A DNA stretch of 64,000 bases. Origin: Caldilineaceae bacterium SB0661_bin_34 (GTDB taxonomy: Bacteria; Chloroflexota; Anaerolineae; Caldilineales; Caldilineaceae). Below the pieces are notes generated by a model. That model was not told the origin of the DNA. It saw only the letters and a list, made by a program, of their open reading frames with translations, and ran no database searches. The DNA lies in contig VXMJ01000081.1 of the NCBI GenBank assembly GCA_009841145.1, forward strand, positions 44,919 through 108,918, written 5' to 3'. Made by a program: the position numbers and the translations under genes. This document shows positions 48,375-55,965 of the stretch, one piece after another (position 1 is the first letter of the stretch; each line of letters begins with the position of its first letter).

Positions 48375-50102
48375 CTACGCTGCGGTCTGGCCGGTCTCGG
48401 CCTCGACCAGGAGGCGTCGCAGGATTTTGCCCACCAGTGACTTGGGTAGTTCATCCTTGAACTCCACCTCCCGCGGCACCTTGTAGCCGGTCAGGGACTG
48501 GCGGCAATAGTCCCGGATCTCATCCTCCGTGGCCTGCTGGCCTTCATGCAGGACCACCCAGGCCTTGACTCGTTCGCCGCTGTTCTCGTCCGGGATCCCG
48601 GCCACTGCGGCTTCCAGGACGGCCGGGTGGGCATAGAGGACCTCCTCGACTTCGCGCGGCACGACATTGAAGCCGCCGACCAGAATCAGTTCCTTCTTCC
48701 GGTCGACCACGGCCAGGTATCCGTCGTCGTCCATGGTGACGATGTCGCCGGTGTGCAGCCAGCCGTCCGCGTCGATGGTTTCGGCCGTGGCCTCGGGCTG
48801 TTGCCAGTACTCCTTCATCAACTGCGGACCCCGCACGCAGAGTTCGCCCTCGGCGCCCGGTTCCGCATCCACGTAGTTGCCGTCCTCGTCCTGTTCCACG
48901 TTCACAATGCGGATTTCCGTGGACGGGAAGGGCAGTCCGATTTTGCCGTCGCGCGCTTCGCCCTTGAGCGGATTGGCGGCGACGACCGGCGAGCATTCGG
49001 TCAGGCCGTAGCCTTCCACCAGGTTGCCGCCGGTCATGCGGTTGAAGGTTTCCTGAACCTCCATGGGCAGGGGTGCGCCGCCGGAGATGCAGTATTCGAC
49101 CGAAGACAGGTCGTATTCCCCCGCCTTTTCGTGGTTGATGGCAGCGTTGTAGAGCGCGGGCACTCCGGGGAACACGGTGATTCCCTCCTTGGACACCAAG
49201 CGCAGGTTCTGCTCGGTGTCCCGCGGATTGGGTGTTATGACGATACGGGCGCCAATGCGGACGCTGAGCAGAACCGTGATGGCCAAGCCGAAGATGTGGA
49301 AGAACGGCAGGGCGCCCATCATGACTTCCTCGCCGTCGCGCGCCTTGGCGAACCAAGCCCTGGTCTGCGAGGTGTTGGTGCCCAGGGATCTGTGTGTCAG
49401 GACTGCGGCGCGGGGCACACCGGTGGTGCCGCCCGTGTACTGCAGTACGGCCATGGAATCGGGTTCCCCGGCCGGCGCCATGGAACGGGCGGTCTGCTGC
49501 GACATGAGCAGGTGCAGATTGTAGACCCCGCCGCCGTAGACCACATCCGCAATGTGACCCAGTTCCTTCAGGGGCCGCGCGGTCAGTTTCCTGGCCAAGC
49601 CCGACAGCGTCTCGTTGATGTCGGTGATCAGAATGTGCTCGATCTCGGTATTGGCCTGGATGCTCCGGACGGTCTCCAGGCCTCCCGACATGCAGATGAC
49701 GGCTTTCGCGTTGCTGTCGCTGAAGATGTGCTCGAGTTCCGGCGCCGTGTAAATGGGATTGGCATTGACGACCACCAGTCCTGCCTTCAGGATGCCGTAG
49801 AGGGAGATCACATACTGTGGGATGTTCGGCAGCATAATGGCCACGCGCTCGCCCGGTTGCAGCCCCAGGCTTTTGAGGGCGTGGGCCACGCGGTTGCTGG
49901 CCAGGTCCAATTCCCGGTATGTGATCTTGGACTGCAAGGTCAGGCCGAGCGGCAGGTACTTGAGCACCAGGTGCAGAGCCGTGTGGCCAGGGTGGCGGCT
50001 GACGGTCTCAGTCAGGTCCTGGGTTAACAGGTGATTGACGGTGTCGACCGCTTCCGCGACCCCGTCCTCGTAGTGTGTGCGCCAAATAGGTTCAAGAGTC
50101 AT
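48375..50102 (-). CDS. Long-chain fatty acid-CoA ligase (AMP-binding)
   Basis: 575 residues of the acyl-adenylate family: P-loop LQYTGGTTGVPRAAVLTH, the A5 motif LVEGYGLTECSPVVAANP, DGWLHTGDIVTMDDDGYLAVVDRKKELILVGGFNVVPREVE, and the A10 Lys in LPKSLVGKILRR. It activates fatty acids to acyl-CoA via acyl-AMP, for breakdown or lipid synthesis. Length and motifs match FadD. It is transcribed alone, away from proS. Confidence 0.92.
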   Translation of the reverse strand: MTLEPIWRTHYEDGVAEAVDTVNHLLTQDLTETVSRHPGHTALHLVLKYLPLGLTLQSKITYRELDLASNRVAHALKSLGLQPGERVAIMLPNIPQYVISLYGILKAGLVVVNANPIYTAPELEHIFSDSNAKAVICMSGGLETVRSIQANTEIEHILITDINETLSGLARKLTARPLKELGHIADVVYGGGVYNLHLLMSQQTARSMAPAGEPDSMAVLQYTGGTTGVPRAAVLTHRSLGTNTSQTRAWFAKARDGEEVMMGALPFFHIFGLAITVLLSVRIGARIVITPNPRDTEQNLRLVSKEGITVFPGVPALYNAAINHEKAGEYDLSSVEYCISGGAPLPMEVQETFNRMTGGNLVEGYGLTECSPVVAANPLKGEARDGKIGLPFPSTEIRIVNVEQDEDGNYVDAEPGAEGELCVRGPQLMKEYWQQPEATAETIDADGWLHTGDIVTMDDDGYLAVVDRKKELILVGGFNVVPREVEEVLYAHPAVLEAAVAGIPDENSGERVKAWVVLHEGQQATEDEIRDYCRQSLTGYKVPREVEFKDELPKSLVGKILRRLLVEAETGQTAA

Positions 50103-50170
50103 GGTCGAGCCCTCTGTTCAGAGATGGAGTTGCGGAGGTCGCGGGCACGCTACACGCTTGTGACGAATCG

Positions 50171-50179
50171 ATCGTAGCA
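50171..50179 (-). promoter_or_regulatory. Candidate extended -10 for the acyl-CoA ligase gene
   Basis: On the minus strand TGCTACGAT (50179 down to 50171) is an extended -10-like site about 70 bp before the ATG at 50102. No good -35 is seen. The other half of this 266-bp gap must hold the proS promoter; TACACT at 50302-50307 is a weak -10 for it. Confidence 0.3.
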
Positions 50180-50368
50180 CAAGGCTTAATTTGGTTTTTC
50201 ACGGTCGGTAGCCTTCCGCCTCCGGAGTTCATACGCGGCCGAGGTTCGCCGAACAAGCCATCCCGAAGTGCAGTCGGACGACCGGCGGTCGACTCCTGCG
50301 TTACACTTTCCAAGTCAAAAAACCGGGCCCGCTGGGCCACAGGAACGGCTTACAGGGAATCGTTTGTC

Positions 50369-52144
50369 ATGCGGATGTCCAAACTGTTTTTCCACTCGCT
50401 GCGCGAGGCGCCGGCCGAAGCGGAACTGGTCAGTCACCAGCTGATGCTCAGGGCTGGCCTGATTCGCCAGGTGACCTCCGGGATTTTCGAGTACCTGCCA
50501 CTGGGCATGCGGGTTAAGCACAAGATCGAGCGGCTTTTGCGCGAGGAGATGGACCGCGTGGACGGCCAGGAAATGGTGATGCCCGTGGCGCTGCCGGCGG
50601 AACTGTGGCGCAAGTCCGGACGCTGGTACGCAGTCGGCGACGATTTGATGCGGATGAAGGACCGGACCGGCCGCGACATGTGCCTGGCCATGACGCACGA
50701 GGAGGTCATGGCCGATCTGGTGGCTCGTTCCGTTAACAGCTACCGTCACCTGCCCATCGTGATGTACCAAATCCAGACCAAGTTCCGGGACGAACCCAGG
50801 CCGCGCGGGGGCATGCTGCGCGTGCGCGAGTTCACCATGAAGGACGCCTATTCCTTCCATGTGGACCAGGCGGACCTGGACGACTACTATCCCCGGATGT
50901 ACGAGGCCTACTTCCGGGTGTTCCGCCGGGCGGGGCTGGATGTGGTGGCCATCGAGTCCGACATGGGCATGATGGGCGGCACTATGGCCCACGAGTTCAT
51001 GGCAATGTCCGACATCGGCGAGGATACGATCGTCCAGTGTCGCGGATGCACCTACCGGGCGAATCGGCAGGTTGCTTCCTTCCGCAAGGATCCGCCTCCG
51101 GCCGCCGAACCCCTGCCCATGGAGGAGGTTCACACACCGGGCACCGACACCATTGCCGCCTTGGCGGACATGCTGGACATCGATACCGCACAGACGGCCA
51201 AGGCCCTCTTCCTGGTGGCGTTGTTGTCGGAGCAGGATCAGAACCGAGAGCAGTTTGTGTTCTGCGTGGTGCGCGGCGACATGGAGTTGAACGAGACCAA
51301 GCTGACCAATGCCATCAACGCCGTGCACCTGAGACCCGCGACCGAGGCCGAAATCAGGGCCGTGGGGGCCGAACCCGGGTTCGGCTCGCCGGTGGGCGTG
51401 GACCGGGACAAGGTCATGGTGGTGGTGGACGACCTGGTCTGCAAATCGGCGAATCTGGTGGCCGGGGCCAACCGGCCGGACTGGCACTACCGCAACGTGA
51501 ACTCTGGACGCGACTACGGGGCGGACCTGGTCACGGACATCGTCAACGTCGACGACGGTCATGCCTGTCCGGTCTGCGGCGGCGAGCTGTACCTGCAGCG
51601 TGGGGTGGAAGTTGGCAACACGTTCAAGCTCGGTACCAAGTACAGCGAATCGCTCGGGGCCTACTACCAGGATGAAAAGGGCGACTCCCATCCGATTGTG
51701 ATGGCCTCGTACGGGATTGGCGTGGGCCGGCTGATTGCCTGCATCATCGAGAACTTCAACGACGAGTACGGCATTCAATGGCCTCTGTCCGTCGCGCCCT
51801 ACCAGGTGCACCTAGTGTGCCTGGCCTCGGCCGGACAGACCGACGTGTGGGACAAGGCCGAGGCCCTTAATCGGGAACTGTCCGAGGCAGGTTTGGAGGT
51901 CCTCTACGACGATCGGCAGGCCCGGGCCGGCATCAAGTTCAACGATGCCGATCTGGTCGGCATTCCCTTGCAGATTGCCGTGGGCAAGCGCGGCCTGGCT
52001 CAGGGCAACGTGGAACTGAAGCTACGGCGGAGCGGCGAGCGCCACATGCTGGATGCGGACAACGTCTGCGGGGAACTGAAACCCCACCTTCAGGCGGAGC
52101 AGGCTTGGCTGGACGACCTTTTGGCTCTACCCGTTCCGGACTGA
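50369..52144 (+). CDS. proS: Prolyl-tRNA synthetase
   Basis: 591 residues with class II motifs: motif 1 region (REEMDRVDGQEMVMPVALP), motif 2 (TKFRDEPRPRGGMLRVREFTMKDAYSF), an editing insertion of about 180 residues (YbaK-like, with the KALFLVA and ELNETKL strands), motif 3 (YGIGVGRLIACIIE) and the anticodon-binding domain at the end. It joins proline to tRNA-Pro and clears alanine. AGGGAAT precedes the ATG; one at 50375 is possible. The last 304 bp and about 30 bp beyond are repeated at 53599-53927. Confidence 0.95.
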   Translation: MRMSKLFFHSLREAPAEAELVSHQLMLRAGLIRQVTSGIFEYLPLGMRVKHKIERLLREEMDRVDGQEMVMPVALPAELWRKSGRWYAVGDDLMRMKDRTGRDMCLAMTHEEVMADLVARSVNSYRHLPIVMYQIQTKFRDEPRPRGGMLRVREFTMKDAYSFHVDQADLDDYYPRMYEAYFRVFRRAGLDVVAIESDMGMMGGTMAHEFMAMSDIGEDTIVQCRGCTYRANRQVASFRKDPPPAAEPLPMEEVHTPGTDTIAALADMLDIDTAQTAKALFLVALLSEQDQNREQFVFCVVRGDMELNETKLTNAINAVHLRPATEAEIRAVGAEPGFGSPVGVDRDKVMVVVDDLVCKSANLVAGANRPDWHYRNVNSGRDYGADLVTDIVNVDDGHACPVCGGELYLQRGVEVGNTFKLGTKYSESLGAYYQDEKGDSHPIVMASYGIGVGRLIACIIENFNDEYGIQWPLSVAPYQVHLVCLASAGQTDVWDKAEALNRELSEAGLEVLYDDRQARAGIKFNDADLVGIPLQIAVGKRGLAQGNVELKLRRSGERHMLDADNVCGELKPHLQAEQAWLDDLLALPVPD

Positions 52145-52175
52145 CCTGACCGGATTTTGGTCAGAGCCGGGGCAA
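51841..52175 (+). repeat. Direct repeat copy 1: proS 3' end plus PNP end
   Basis: This segment covers the last 304 bp of proS (anticodon-binding domain) and 31 bp after the stop. It is repeated, with scattered changes, at 53599-53927. The last 17 bp (52159-52175, GGTCAGAGCCGGGGCAA) are identical in both copies. In copy 2 they are the 3' end of the PNP gene; here they lead nowhere, a trace of a former second PNP copy. Confidence 0.85.
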
Positions 52176-52278
52176 TAGTGAACGCACCGTTACGTCCCGG
52201 GTCACCGTTGGAGTCCCCCACGGTACTGTATTGCGCATACGGAAGAACTTGGATCACCGCTGCCAAGAAGGTCCCCGG

Positions 52279-53283
52279 ATGTCAAGAACCTTCAAGTTGA
52301 AATTGACCGGGATTTTGGCACTCGTTTTGAGTACCTCTCTAGCCCTGGGCATATTGGTGTCCTGTGTAGTGGTGACGCAAGAACCAGCCCAGGACGATGA
52401 AACCGAGCATCGCTGGCCCAGTCCGCCGGACGGCTCCTTCGTATCGGTCAGTGTGGGATGGATTCACGCTTGTGGTGTGCGGCCGGACGGTTCGGTTGTT
52501 TGCTGGGGATACGATGGGCATGGCGAGGCCAGTCCGGCGGCTGGCACTTTCGTATCGGTTAGTGCGGGGACACACCACACCTGCGGTGTGCGGAGGGATG
52601 GCTGGATCTCCTGCTGGGGGTACAGTGGACATGGCCAGTCCCGTCCGCCGACCGGCACCTTTGCATCGGTCAGTGCGGGGGGACCGCACACCTGCGGCAT
52701 CCGGCCGGATGGTTCGGTCGCCTGCTGGGGTTCAAACAGGGACTGGGACGATGAGTTCAGGGGACTGGCCACGCCACCGGCCGGTTCTTTCGCCTCGGTC
52801 AGTGCGGGGGATGGGCACACCTGTGGTGTGCGGACGAACGGCTCCGTGGCCTGCTGGGGGAATGATGAATTTGGCCAGTCCAGTCCGCCCGCCGGCTCCT
52901 TCACATCGGTCAGTGCAGGATTTGAATACACCTGCGGTGTCCGTACGGACGGCTCCGTGGCCTGCTGGGGGAACGATGGAGAGGGGCAGTCCAGTCCGCC
53001 CGTTGGCTCCTTCGCGTCGGTCAGTGCAGGATTTGAATACACCTGCGGTGTCCGTACGGAGGGTTCGATCGTCTGCTGGGGGTGGGGGTACGGTGAACAT
53101 GGCGCGACCCAACCGCCGGACGGCTCCTTCGCGTCAGTCAGTGCGGGAGGAGGCTACGTCTGCGGTGTCCGTATGGATGGTTCGATCGTCTGCTGGGAGG
53201 ACAAAGGAATCATCGTGGTCATTGATGATCTGCAGGGATGGTTCGATTATCTCCTGAGAGGACGAAGGAACCATCAAGGTTGA
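52279..53283 (+). CDS. RCC1-repeat lipoprotein
   Basis: From the ATG at 52279 the protein has 334 residues. The N-terminus has a signal sequence with a lipobox-like end (LALGILVSC), so a lipidated, surface-anchored product is likely. Seven imperfect repeats of about 37 residues follow, each with FxSVSAG..xxCGVRxDGSxxCWG, the RCC1/BLIP-II type that makes a beta-propeller. Two Cys per repeat might form disulfides. The last repeat is cut short, and the following DNA holds decayed repeat pieces. RCC1-like domains usually bind proteins; the partner is unknown. The gene lies inside a rearranged zone. Confidence 0.78.
   Translation: MSRTFKLKLTGILALVLSTSLALGILVSCVVVTQEPAQDDETEHRWPSPPDGSFVSVSVGWIHACGVRPDGSVVCWGYDGHGEASPAAGTFVSVSAGTHHTCGVRRDGWISCWGYSGHGQSRPPTGTFASVSAGGPHTCGIRPDGSVACWGSNRDWDDEFRGLATPPAGSFASVSAGDGHTCGVRTNGSVACWGNDEFGQSSPPAGSFTSVSAGFEYTCGVRTDGSVACWGNDGEGQSSPPVGSFASVSAGFEYTCGVRTEGSIVCWGWGYGEHGATQPPDGSFASVSAGGGYVCGVRMDGSIVCWEDKGIIVVIDDLQGWFDYLLRGRRNHQG
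52438..53210 (+). repeat. Tandem RCC1 repeats, about 111 bp each
   Basis: Seven units begin at TTC(G/A/T) for the residues FVSVS/FASVS/FTSVS and run to the next such motif. Units 1, 2, 4 and 5 are 37 residues; unit 3 has six extra residues and unit 6 two. DNA identity is high between units 4, 5 and 6 (shared ATTTGAATACACCTGCGGTG in 5 and 6), suggesting recent unit exchange. The array could expand or shrink by slippage or recombination. Confidence 0.8.
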
Positions 53284-53457
53284 GGACGATTGCGATGCCT
53301 TGGAGACGCAACAGGAACAGGAAGACTGCTTGAGAGAGTGGTATCCCAACATCGAAGATACACAGATGGCGAAGGGTTTCCACCCATTCCTTATGTATCA
53401 GCCAGTGCGGGAGGACGATTCTGTTGCCTGCTGGGGGCTTGCAGGCTATTGGATTAG
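53211..53457 (+). pseudogene. Decayed RCC1 repeat remnants downstream of the lipoprotein
   Basis: A 39-bp segment at about 53238-53276 (GGATGGTTCGATTATCTCCTG and on) copies 53175-53213, the core of the last repeat, with a few changes, one of which makes a stop (TGA in place of TGC-TGG). Further on, in another frame, DDSVACWGLAG (near 53419) is another repeat core. So the array was once longer and lost its end by frameshift and stop mutations. A Gln/Glu-rich stretch lies between. Confidence 0.55.
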
Positions 53458-53503
53458 CTTCTGGCTATAGGCAGTGGGGGATGTTGGACTGTAGCGGCAT
53501 GAC

Positions 53504-53598
53504 CGTCCACGGCTGTCGGCTTCATGGATCGTGTCGGAAGAGGGTCTTGCGCAGCATCTGAAGGTTGATGGACAGGGACAGATCCGAACGTGCCAGAT
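53504..53598 (-). pseudogene. Remnant: PNP start codon region and xer-like 3' end
   Basis: These 95 bp align without gaps to 54770-54864. On the minus strand they encode [21 protein letters not shown] plus RHDP and a stop (the intact gene ends GRSDLDPSINLQVLRNTHF plus RHNP and a stop), followed by the GTG that would have started a PNP copy (53510). The xer part breaks off at 53598, exactly where the proS repeat begins, marking a duplication junction. Confidence 0.75.
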
Positions 53599-53901
53599 CG
53601 ACGTGTAGGAAAGGCCGAGGTTCTCTATCGGGAATTGTCCGACTCGGGTCTGAAGGTTCTGTACGACGACTGTCAGGCCTGGGCCGGCATCAAGTTCAAC
53701 AATGCGGACTCGGTTGGTATCCCCTTGCAGAATGTCGTGGGCAAGCGCGGCCTGGCCCAGGGCAATGTGGAACTGAAGCTGCGGCGGTCTCGTGAGTGTC
53801 ACATGCTGAATGCGGACAACATCTGTGGGGAATTGGAACCCCACCTTCAGGCGGAGCAGGCCTGGCTGGACGATCTTCTGGCCCTGCCCATGCCGGATTG
53901 A
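53590..53901 (+). pseudogene. Duplicated 3' fragment of proS (anticodon-binding domain)
   Basis: An open frame of 103 residues, almost all of it homologous to the last 100 residues of ProS ([21 protein letters not shown] and onward to LLALPMPD). One base is missing near 53607 compared with proS, so the frame restarts at an ATG in unrelated sequence. There is no catalytic core, so it cannot charge tRNA. It could still be made as a free anticodon-binding domain, but a non-functional relic is more likely. Confidence 0.75.
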
Positions 53902-53927
53902 CGGAACTTCGGTCAGAGCCGGGGCAA
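53599..53927 (+). repeat. Direct repeat copy 2: proS 3' end plus PNP end
   Basis: The partner of 51841-52175. It begins CGACGTGTAGG (CGACGTGTGGG in proS) and runs through the stop into GGTCAGAGCCGGGGCAA (53911-53927), which here is the genuine end of the PNP gene on the minus strand. The divergence (several percent or more) shows the duplication is not recent. Confidence 0.85.
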
Positions 53928-54776
53928 CAGCGTTCGCAGGATCTTGGCGTACGCCTCGCCCGCGGCGCGGCCGGCGGCTACCACTTCCTCGGCATCCGGC
54001 CGATCCGTGGCCTCGAGCGTGTCCACGCACAGATTGGTGATAGTGCTGAAGGCGAGTACTTCCATGCCGGCGTGGCAGGCGATCATGGTTTCCGGTACCG
54101 TGCTCATGCCCACGGCATCGCCACCCCATGCGCGCAGCATCCGGATCTCGGCCGGGGTTTCAAAATTGGGTCCGGCCACCCAGACATAAACACCGTCCCG
54201 CAGCTCAGTTCCCGCTTCACGCGCCGCGGCGTGCGCCAACTTGGCCAGGCGACGGCTATAGGCGTCATTCATGGCTGGGAAACGGTCACCGAACTCGTCC
54301 TCATTGGGGCCTCGGAGCGGGTTCAGGCCGGCCATGGCAGGCAGCGCGATGTGGTCGCGAATGAGCATGATTTGGCCGACCCGGAAGTCTGGATTCAATC
54401 CGCCGGCCGCGTTGGTCAGGATCAGAGTTCGGATTCCCAGACGATGCATCACGCGCACCGGAAACGTTGTCTGTGCAGGCGACCACCCTTCATAGGTGTG
54501 GTGCCGGCCCCGCATAATCAGAACAGGCCGTTGTGCGACTTTGCCCAGCAGCAACTCGCCTTTGTGTCCCAGGGCTGTGCTCACCGGGAAGCCTGGAATA
54601 TCGCCGTAGGGAATCGCGACCGATTGGTCCACCAGGTCGGCCAGGATGTCCAGGCCACTACCCAGCACCAAGCCAATGGTGGGCCTCAGGTTGGTTTGAG
54701 CCTGGATCCAGGCCGCGGCCCTGTCGTAGGCAGCCGGATCGGTTGCGGGTTGCAATACCGGAGGAAGGGCGTTCAC
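53913..54776 (-). CDS. Purine nucleoside phosphorylase
   Basis: From the GTG at 54776 the protein has 287 residues of the trimeric PNP family (PunA/DeoD II type): IGLVLGSGLDILADLV phosphate loop, MRGRHHTYEGW, ILTNAAGGLNPDF, the purine-site Glu in VAGPNFETPAEIRMLRAWGGDAVGMSTVPE and FSTITNL with Asn. It splits purine nucleosides with phosphate for base salvage. The open frame upstream belongs to antisense of the xer-like gene and is not part of it. It starts 11 bp after the xer-like stop, so the two are co-transcribed. Confidence 0.92.
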   Translation of the reverse strand: MNALPPVLQPATDPAAYDRAAAWIQAQTNLRPTIGLVLGSGLDILADLVDQSVAIPYGDIPGFPVSTALGHKGELLLGKVAQRPVLIMRGRHHTYEGWSPAQTTFPVRVMHRLGIRTLILTNAAGGLNPDFRVGQIMLIRDHIALPAMAGLNPLRGPNEDEFGDRFPAMNDAYSRRLAKLAHAAAREAGTELRDGVYVWVAGPNFETPAEIRMLRAWGGDAVGMSTVPETMIACHAGMEVLAFSTITNLCVDTLEATDRPDAEEVVAAGRAAGEAYAKILRTLLPRL

Positions 54777-54787
54777 GACTGTTGGTC

Positions 54788-55573
54788 TCACGGATTGTGC
54801 CGGAAGTGGGTATTGCGCAGCACCTGAAGGTTGATGGACGGGTCCAGGTCCGAGCGTCCAAGACAGGACTTGAGGATGGACCAAACTCCCTGGCGGGTCA
54901 TGCGGGTGCCTTGCCGATTCGGAAACAGGGGTACCGGCATGTCTGCGTCCGCAGGAGATGTCCAGGAATCGGTAACCGGGTTGTGCAGGGAGGTGTGGTT
55001 CTCCCGCATGTGATGGAGGATGACTTGGGCCGGCTCGTCGGCCAGCGCCTTCAAGGTTCCGTCGGGCATGCGCAGGCTGGTGCCCCGCGGGCCCACGTCG
55101 TCGACGTTGAGCTTTGTGATGTCGGACGCACGCAGGCCTGTGTAGTAGACAATGGTCAGGACGGCACAGTCCCGGCGGCGGTTGGCCGCGCCGGGTTGAT
55201 TGGCTGCGTCCAGGAGGCGGGCCACGTCGGACTCGGACAGGTGCATGGGTGTGCTGGCCACCACCGTTTGGGGAGGCAGGTCGCCGATTTGATCGGCGTT
55301 CACCACGCCGTTGGCCACCAGGAAGTTCAAAAAGGTCCGCAGCACGGCCATCTTGCGGGCCAGGGTCGTGTCTTGATAGCCCCGGTCCTGCAGGAAGAAC
55401 CGATATTCCTGAAGATGCTCGGGCCGGATGCCGGCCCAGTTCGCCGCCGCCGGCACGCCCGGGTGGTTCCATGCGCCCAGGAATTTCACCAGTTGCGCCA
55501 AGTCCGCACGATAGGCGGACCTAGTGTGTTCGTTACTCTTGGTCTCTACGTACTTGTCAATCCAATCGCGCAT
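54788..55573 (-). CDS. Tyrosine recombinase-like protein (Xer family), lacking the catalytic tyrosine
   Basis: 261 residues. An N-terminal SAM-like core-binding domain (YVETKSNEHTRSAYRADLAQLVKFL, TTLARKMAVLRTFLNFLV) leads into the catalytic domain, with the first Arg, R148, in YYTGLRASDITKL. Box II reads INLQVLRNTHF where HxLRHTF is expected: Arg (R253) stays, His becomes Gln. The protein ends eight residues later, before the second His/Trp and the nucleophilic Tyr, so strand cleavage is not expected. The duplicated remnant has the same ending, so the truncation is old. It may be a DNA-binding relic or regulator. Confidence 0.75.
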   Translation of the reverse strand: MRDWIDKYVETKSNEHTRSAYRADLAQLVKFLGAWNHPGVPAAANWAGIRPEHLQEYRFFLQDRGYQDTTLARKMAVLRTFLNFLVANGVVNADQIGDLPPQTVVASTPMHLSESDVARLLDAANQPGAANRRRDCAVLTIVYYTGLRASDITKLNVDDVGPRGTSLRMPDGTLKALADEPAQVILHHMRENHTSLHNPVTDSWTSPADADMPVPLFPNRQGTRMTRQGVWSILKSCLGRSDLDPSINLQVLRNTHFRHNP

Positions 55574-55965
55574 GGGACCTGTTCAACTGCTCGTTTGGCG
55601 GGGATGGCTGGAAGTGATCAATTTAACATAAGTCGCTGAAAACAGGAGGATTGAACCGGGTTTAGGGTGGTGTGCAACCGACTTCAGGCACCGCGGGGTG
55701 CTGAACGGCAGGTCTATGGAGTGTGGGGAGGTGGCGGTCAGGGGTGGAACATGCTTGAACAAAGTGAAAAACCTTCGTTCCGTGGTTTCCGGAAGCGCCA
55801 TTGGGTATTTCTAGCCGAGGCGGATGCAAAACTATGCTCCAAGACCATGACCGTGTTGTTGCGCAGTGTCAAGAAGATCACCGTACTGCTGTCCGGGTTG
55901 CACCGAGACGATGCACGGTGAACTCCCACAATCCTCTGCCCTCCGACACTGGCCGGAATTGCTTG
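55574..55965. other. 392-bp spacer at the island edge, no recognised gene
   Basis: This stretch lies between the xer-like gene start and the 3' end of the nuclease/repeat gene. GC falls and AT-rich patches (near 55620-55635, GATCAATTTAACATAAG) may hold the xer-like promoter on the minus strand. A 56-residue frame (ATG 55751, stop 55921) is basic and hydrophobic with no match I recognise; it has only a weak ribosome-binding site. No repeats or tRNA were seen. Confidence 0.4.

Noticed and set aside
52438..53210. Regular repeats considered as a CRISPR array
   Set aside because: The units are about 111 bp, coding, and translate into RCC1 repeats; there are no short repeats with unique spacers.
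51841..53927. Direct repeats considered as att sites of an integrated element
   Set aside because: The repeats are over 300 bp, diverged, and adjoin a PNP/xer remnant that fits tandem duplication better; the near recombinase lacks the catalytic Tyr and is itself part of the duplicated unit.
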